A program made the position numbers and the translations under genes. Below the pieces are notes generated by a model. That model was not told where the DNA came from and searched no databases. It worked only from the letters and a program-made list of their open reading frames with translations. Below are positions 30,987 through 34,588 of a stretch of DNA of 34,588 bases, piece by piece; position 1 is the first letter of the stretch, and every line of letters begins with the position of its first letter. The stretch is from contig JASHOF010000011.1 of NCBI GenBank assembly GCA_030041255.1, forward strand, positions 1-34,588. Reading direction: 5' to 3'. This DNA comes from Acetobacteraceae bacterium. Its GTDB lineage: Bacteria > Pseudomonadota > Alphaproteobacteria > Acetobacterales > Acetobacteraceae.

Positions 30987-31217
30987 TCACTCCCAAGCCG
31001 CCAGTTCGTCCTCGGGCAATGGGTGGAAAAATTCGGGGCCGACACTGACAGTTCCGCGCAGGGCGCCAAATCGCCGTCCCTTCGTCGGCGAGCGGAATGG
31101 TACGAGTTTGGCAATCGGGTCTCTGCCGCGGGCCAGCACAATTTCCTCCCCGGCTTCGACGCGGGCGAGAAGTTGCGACAGAGTGGTTTTTGCTGCGTGG
31201 ATGGTTACGATTTCCAT
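30987..31217 (-). CDS. Phd/YefM-type antitoxin
   Basis: 76 residues from ATG 31217, behind AGGAGG at 31226-31231 with an 8-base spacing. A Phd/YefM N-terminus (EIVTIHAAKTTLSQLLARVE) and RDPIAKLVPFRS, followed by the toxin-binding tail WE. A GTG at 31226 is inside the ribosome site, so it is not used. It pairs with the PIN toxin directly downstream and probably represses from the TAGCTA repeats. Confidence 0.88.
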   Translation of the reverse strand: MEIVTIHAAKTTLSQLLARVEAGEEIVLARGRDPIAKLVPFRSPTKGRRFGALRGTVSVGPEFFHPLPEDELAAWE

Positions 31218-31230
31218 AGCAGACACCTCC

Positions 31231-31250
31231 TAGCTAAATAGGTTAGCTAA
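31231..31250 (-). promoter_or_regulatory. Operator candidates upstream of the Phd-type antitoxin
   Basis: TAGCTA (31231-31236) and TTAGCTAA (31243-31250), both self-complementary and spaced by about one helical turn, are just upstream of the ribosome site. Phd proteins bind paired palindromes of this kind to repress their operon. Confidence 0.55.
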
Positions 31251-31374
31251 GAGGCGTCTGCGTGTCAATATCCTCTCCGACGACCCGATCCAAGGGCATT
31301 ATCCGCATCGCTGTAGGCGGCCGTCGTAGCACCGGTCGCGATCGGATGTGGTAGCGCGTTATCGAGTAGGTTGA

Positions 31375-31425
31375 CGTGCCGGGGCCGACGATGATGAGCA
31401 CTATGTCTACGCCATAGCCCTATGA
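31375..31425. repeat. 51-bp dispersed repeat, copy 3
   Basis: Between the Phd operator region and the HigA stop (31514). It encodes RAGADDDEHYVYAIAL and a TGA in the plus frame, directly after an in-frame stop upstream (a tga just before the copy), so here it is not a translated gene. About 46 of 50 bases agree with copy 1. Confidence 0.8.
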
Positions 31426-31513
31426 TCCGCTCCGTGATCGCGAGCTCCGCAGCGACCTGTGATCGTTGGCATTCAAGGGACACATCCGTTGCGGGGCCGG
31501 CGAACGCCGGCGC

Positions 31514-31819
31514 CTAGGCGACCGCGAAACGCCCGATCTCCAACGTCTCAGGAGGCATCTCCGCACGGGCGCGTTTGAGATCGTGAATCGCCTGCAGGTT
31601 CATCCAATACTCGGGCGTGGTGCCGAATGCCCGTCCAAGCCTGATGGCCATGAGAGCGCTGACCGAGCGCTCCTCGTTCATAATCTCTGTTACAGCATTC
31701 GGCGGCACGCCGATATGGCGGGCGAATTGTCGCGCGCTCGCCCCGAGCGTTTCAAGCTCGTCGCGCAGGAAGGCTCCCGGGTGGATCGGCGGAAGCCCAT
31801 CGGCAGCGTGAGTGATCAT
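31514..31819 (-). CDS. HigA-family antitoxin (second copy)
   Basis: 101 residues from ATG 31819 (ATG 31861 would add 14 residues with no family match). HigA motifs: HPGAFLRDELETLGASARQF, HTH around ARHIGVPPNAVTEIMNEERS, and TTPEYWMNLQAIHDLKRA. It should neutralise a HigB-type toxin, here the degenerate one upstream. Compared with the first higA it has no strong ribosome site and no operator is evident. The last gene of the cluster before the third repeat. Confidence 0.82.
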   Translation of the reverse strand: MITHAADGLPPIHPGAFLRDELETLGASARQFARHIGVPPNAVTEIMNEERSVSALMAIRLGRAFGTTPEYWMNLQAIHDLKRARAEMPPETLEIGRFAVA

Positions 31820-31869
31820 GAGTTGGATCCGCCCCTGAGAGCCCCGAGGCGCGGGCGCCATTTCTCTGG

Positions 31870-32139
31870 TCAGTGATAATCAACGATCTCAACTTCGTCC
31901 GGCTCCCCTACGACGTTCAGCGCGTCGGTCCCTTCGGGAATCTCGCCCATTGGTACCCAAACGAAGCAGACTCGCCAGCGATCATTGATGCGGATGCTGT
32001 ATTGGCCCTTGCGCTTGCCGCTGAGCGCCTCGAAGCGGTTCGACGGCGGGTTCCGGAGGTCGCCTAGCCGGACTGCCGCCTGCCGCAGTCCGTTATTACA
32101 CATAACAGCCAAGAGGTGCGTTGCGCCAAGCGACATCAC
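31870..32139 (-). CDS. HigB-family toxin with a degenerate N-terminus
   Basis: 89 codons, ATG 32139. From NPPSNRFEALSGKRKGQYSI through RINDRWRVCFVW and the final EVEIVDYH it matches the first HigB; a 15-residue insertion (VPMGEIPEGTDALNV) sits in one loop. The preceding 30 residues (MMSLGATHLLAVMCNNGLRQ...) are unlike any HigB and contain a perfect 8-bp inverted repeat at 32069-32092 right where homology begins. The original N-terminal third is missing, so it is probably non-functional, with HigA kept as an orphan antitoxin. It is also 86 bases from the tRNA-Glu junction. Confidence 0.6.
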   Translation of the reverse strand: MMSLGATHLLAVMCNNGLRQAAVRLGDLRNPPSNRFEALSGKRKGQYSIRINDRWRVCFVWVPMGEIPEGTDALNVVGEPDEVEIVDYH

Positions 32140-32224
32140 GGTGCGGCGGGGTCGATTTGCCGGTTCCCGTCATGGAGGGCCGATGGCGCGTTGGCGGCTA
32201 CCGTGTCGTGCTCTGGCGTAGGAA

Positions 32225-32268
32225 TGGCGTCCCGTACGGGATTCGAACCCGTGTTACCAACTTGAAAG
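32225..32268 (-). other. 3' half of tRNA-Glu (attachment site of the right-hand element)
   Basis: On the minus strand: the anticodon loop CTTTCAA (anticodon TTC), T-arm with GGTTCGAATCC, and ACGGGACGCCA ending with encoded CCA. The 5' half is absent: bases 32269 onward do not pair to complete the anticodon stem. This is the chromosomal remnant left by integration into tRNA-Glu; the intact tRNA, restored by the element, should lie past the window's right end. Confidence 0.85.
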
Positions 32269-32291
32269 ATTGATAAGAGCCGTCCCAGAGT

Positions 32292-32365
32292 GTCCGGGAC
32301 CGTCTCTTGAACCCGCGAAAACATTGAAAAACCGTCCCGCACTGTCCCCTTGCGTCCGGGACCGT
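32292..32365. repeat. Direct repeats near the tRNA-Glu junction
   Basis: GTCCGGGACCGT at 32292-32303 and 32354-32365, with related GTCCC segments between. They are candidate arm-type binding sites of the adjacent integrase, or a promoter-operator pair for it. Confidence 0.45.
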
Positions 32366-32406
32366 ATATGCCGTATGATTGCCGTATCACCGGGAAGGCG
32401 GCAACC

Positions 32407-33714
32407 ATGCCACGCAAAGCCCGCGATGAACGGCTCGATACCAGAACGGCCAGGCTAAAACTGAAGCCACGACGCGAGCCCTATTGGCGAAACATCCAAG
32501 AAGGGCGTGCCATCGGCTACCGGCGCTTGTCCGGCGGCAAGGGCGGAACGTGGATCGCGCGCCACTACGAGCCGGCCGAGGGGCGGCAGTATCGAGCGCT
32601 CGGCGATGCCGACGACCTGCTCGAGGCGGACGGCTCCGCAATCCTTACCTTCGTTCAGGCTCAAGATCGCGCCGTCGCCTGGTTTGCCGAGGTGGCGCGC
32701 AGGAGCGGCAACACCGCAACGCCGCTGACGGTAAAAGAAGCGATTGCGGAATATCTAGCAGATTACACGGCGCGGGGCGGTAAGGCCCGGTCATACATCG
32801 AGACGACGTGCGCGGCACACATCCTGCCAAAGCTCGGGGAAAAGCGTGTGGCCGAGCTGACGAAGAAGGCAATTGGCGCATGGCATCGCGGGCTCGCGAC
32901 TGCGCCGGCTCGGCTGCGTACCGCCGCCAAGGCAACCAAGCGCCGGGTGCGGGAAATTCCTGCTGGTGACACGGATGCCGCGCGAGCCCGACGCTCTACT
33001 GCGAACGCCATCCTGACAATCCTAAAAGCGGCTCTCAATTTCGCTTACAGCGAAGGCAACGTGCCGACTGATGATGCTTGGCGCCGGGTACGGCCATTTC
33101 AGAAGGTGCAGGCGGCCCGCATCCGCTATCTGGCAGACACTGAGGCGACTCGCCTCGTTAATGCCTGCTGGCCTGATCTCCGGCTTTTGGTATCGGCGGC
33201 GCTCCTTACCGGGTGCCGCTACCAAGAGCTTGCAAAGCTGCGCTCCGCGGATGTCAACCTTGCCGCCGGGGTGCTCACCATCCGCGCCAGCAAGGGCGGC
33301 CCCGCGCGGCATGTCGTGCTCACCGAAGAAGCCAAGCGGTTCTTCGGGCAGGCGGTTACAGGCAAGGCGGGAGGGGATTTGGTCCTGGTTCGCAGCGACG
33401 GTGACCCCTGGGGCAAGAGCCATCAATTCCGTCCGCTCCGGGAGGCCTGCGCCGCAGCAAAAATCACGCCGGCAATCTCGTTTCACATATTGCGGCATAC
33501 GCATGCCAGCCGGCTCGCGATGCAGGGTGTGCCACTGGCGGTGATCGCCGAGCAGCTCGGCCATGCGGACGTGAAGATCACACGACGGCACTACGCCCAC
33601 CTAAGTCCGGGATATGTGGCTGACACTATCCGCAAGGCGTTCGGCAGCCTTGGCATCGTGCCGGAGAGCAACGTCACGACGCTGCAGCAGAAGGAATCGC
33701 CCGGGGCCGCATAG
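32407..33714 (+). CDS. Tyrosine site-specific integrase of the tRNA-Glu element
   Basis: 435 residues from ATG 32407 behind GGAAGG. A phage-type integrase unlike the DUF4102 pair to the left: an N-terminal domain (residues 15-90, GTWIARHYEPAEGRQYRALG), a core-binding domain around 105-215, and the catalytic domain with Arg271 (LLTGCRYQEL), Lys296 (ASKGG), His360/Arg363 (HILRHTHASR), His386 (LGHADVKIT) and Tyr396 (HYAHLSPG). It would cut within the tRNA-Glu 3' half. An earlier in-frame start (32350) exists but would cross a direct repeat. Confidence 0.95.
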   Translation: MPRKARDERLDTRTARLKLKPRREPYWRNIQEGRAIGYRRLSGGKGGTWIARHYEPAEGRQYRALGDADDLLEADGSAILTFVQAQDRAVAWFAEVARRSGNTATPLTVKEAIAEYLADYTARGGKARSYIETTCAAHILPKLGEKRVAELTKKAIGAWHRGLATAPARLRTAAKATKRRVREIPAGDTDAARARRSTANAILTILKAALNFAYSEGNVPTDDAWRRVRPFQKVQAARIRYLADTEATRLVNACWPDLRLLVSAALLTGCRYQELAKLRSADVNLAAGVLTIRASKGGPARHVVLTEEAKRFFGQAVTGKAGGDLVLVRSDGDPWGKSHQFRPLREACAAAKITPAISFHILRHTHASRLAMQGVPLAVIAEQLGHADVKITRRHYAHLSPGYVADTIRKAFGSLGIVPESNVTTLQQKESPGAA

Positions 33715-33812
33715 CCCCACGATCCGCGCCCGCGCGGCACGCGGGCAAAAAGTCGCCGCCGGTAGTGGGCCTAGCACCGCCGGCGGCTGACCCTCAAGGA
33801 GGACGAATCTCC

Positions 33813-34340
33813 ATGAAGGCTACCAAGGGGCATATCACGCCCAAACTGCCGGTTGCAGCGGCGACTTCGGCCGCTGCTTCCTCTTCCGGTCCCAGCCCGG
33901 CAAACAAAGCCAACGGCTGGGGCGAAATCCCGCCCCTAACCGATGATACCGCAGCCGCGATCAAGGTCATGGTCGATGCGGTCGAGCACCGCACGATCCT
34001 CAAGATGATCGAGACGCAGCAGAAGGCGCGGGTCGACGACAAGGCCGCGGTCCCGGACTTGGCCGAGCGGCTTGCTTCCGTCGAGTTCGTTCTCGCAGAC
34101 CTGACCCTTGATCTCTTCTTGGCGATCAAGGCGACGGCCGAGGACGGGAGCGATCTCGACGACCGCGAGCGGGCAACGGCGCTGACCGCCGTGAACGTGA
34201 TGCTCAAGCGCATCAATGAGACCGTCGAGCGTGCGGTGGAGGACTTGTCGGAGCTTGGCCTGAAAGCCAGATCGCTTGTGCGCCTCGTGGACAAGCTCGA
34301 TCCGGCAAGCGAGTTGGAGCCCGCGGAGGCCCAGCCATGA
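33813..34340 (+). CDS. Unknown cargo protein of the tRNA-Glu element
   Basis: 175 residues from ATG 33813, behind AAGGAGG at 33796-33802. A low-complexity Ala/Ser N-terminus (about 35 residues) precedes a helical, charged domain (DDTAAAIKVMVDAVEHRTIL, LASVEFVLADLTLDLFLAIK, RATALTAVNVMLKRINETVE) that could form a long coiled coil. No enzyme motif is visible. Its stop overlaps the next start (ATGA at 34337). The family is not recognised; element cargo by position. Confidence 0.7.
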   Translation: MKATKGHITPKLPVAAATSAAASSSGPSPANKANGWGEIPPLTDDTAAAIKVMVDAVEHRTILKMIETQQKARVDDKAAVPDLAERLASVEFVLADLTLDLFLAIKATAEDGSDLDDRERATALTAVNVMLKRINETVERAVEDLSELGLKARSLVRLVDKLDPASELEPAEAQP

Positions 34341-34588
34341 CAGCGCCCTTGGCTGCTCCGACCGATACCGCCCCGACCGGGGCCGTCTATACCCTCGGGC
34401 TCAAGTTCCTGGAGATGGACCGCGAGTTCGAACGGGCCGATGAGGCTGCGCGAACGGCGGCCCATCCCCGGAATTCAGCAAAAAACGCCAAGCTCGATAA
34501 ACGCTGCCGTAGGTACGACTGCGCCCGCTGGGAAGCATTTGATGGTGCGATGGCGATGCGCGCATGTACCGCGGCCGATGCCTTGGTA
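34337..34588 (+). CDS. Unknown protein, cut off by the window edge
   Basis: At least 84 residues from ATG 34337, coupled by ATGA to the previous gene. The visible part (GAVYTLGLKFLEMDREFERA, KNAKLDKRCRRYDCARWEAF) is helical and basic with no recognised motif. It runs beyond the window, so length and function are unknown. Confidence 0.65.
   Translation, partial: MTAPLAAPTDTAPTGAVYTLGLKFLEMDREFERADEAARTAAHPRNSAKNAKLDKRCRRYDCARWEAFDGAMAMRACTAADALV

Larger units (their letters stand above)
32225..34588. mobile_element. Left end of an element integrated in tRNA-Glu (continues past window)
   Basis: Starts at the tRNA-Glu 3' half (32225-32268), followed 138 bases later by a tyrosine integrase that reads into the element, then two coupled cargo genes. 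Direct 12-bp repeats GTCCGGGACCGT at 32292-32303 and 32354-32365 lie between junction and integrase. The right boundary, with the intact tRNA-Glu, is outside the window. Confidence 0.75.

Noticed and set aside
31496-31511. GCCGGCG-AA-CGCCGGC palindrome after the second HigA gene
   Set aside because: Loop of only two bases in G+C-rich DNA, no T tract; not convincing as a terminator.
1-34588. CRISPR arrays, transposase genes, rRNA genes
   Set aside because: No regularly spaced palindromic repeats with unique spacers, no transposase motifs and no rRNA sequence were found by eye.

Overview
The window is high-GC bacterial DNA. An aerobic cobaltochelatase pair (CobS, CobT) lies just downstream of BolA and a short DnaJ-domain gene, which is a typical alphaproteobacterial arrangement. 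The gene style (many ATGA start/stop overlaps, GC-rich third positions) fits the same class. A Rhodospirillales/Acetobacteraceae-like host is my guess, not something the sequence proves.

Layout. (1) 1-2763: the end of a leftward-facing mobile element. It holds a partial DUF3102 gene, an excisionase-like HTH gene, an unknown gene and a tyrosine integrase interrupted by one amber codon. (2) 2764-13900: an approximately 11.1 kb integrated element bounded by a 14-bp direct repeat that equals the 3' end of the intact tRNA-Tyr gene at its right edge. Matching 20-bp arm-like repeats lie just inside both ends. It carries an intact integrase, a HigBA toxin-antitoxin pair, and one tightly coupled operon (5408-13047). 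That operon contains a HTH protein, two phage virion/ejection-like proteins, a second HTH protein, a DUF3987 replication-type ATPase, a zinc-ribbon gene holding inverted 9-bp iteron-like repeats, and a VRR-NUC nuclease. There are no capsid, portal, tail or terminase genes, so it looks like a phage satellite or a strongly reduced phage. (3) 13887-29378: chromosome. It holds tRNA-Tyr, a SpoU/TrmH rRNA methyltransferase, a hydratase, a cupin protein, a DapA-type aldolase, a YcgN-like protein, a Ysc84/SYLF lipoprotein, a PhnW-like aminotransferase, an SDR, a DUF72 protein, an NADPH-FMN reductase, a DUF2889 protein, an Lrp/AsnC regulator, a periplasmic protein, BolA, DnaJ, CobS, CobT and an Ntn-hydrolase. 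(4) 29565-32139: a cluster of defence or toxin-antitoxin modules (broken nucleotidyltransferase remnant, BrnT + XRE, PIN + Phd, HigA + 5'-degenerate HigB) separated by three copies of a 51-bp repeat. (5) 32225-34588: the left end of a further element integrated in a tRNA-Glu gene, with the tRNA 3' half, an integrase and two cargo genes, running off the window.

The most interesting signals are the tRNA-Tyr element with its virion-like genes fused into a replication operon, its iteron-like repeats embedded in coding sequence, and the repeat-delimited toxin-antitoxin cluster. Family assignments come from reading motifs by eye; no database search was run.
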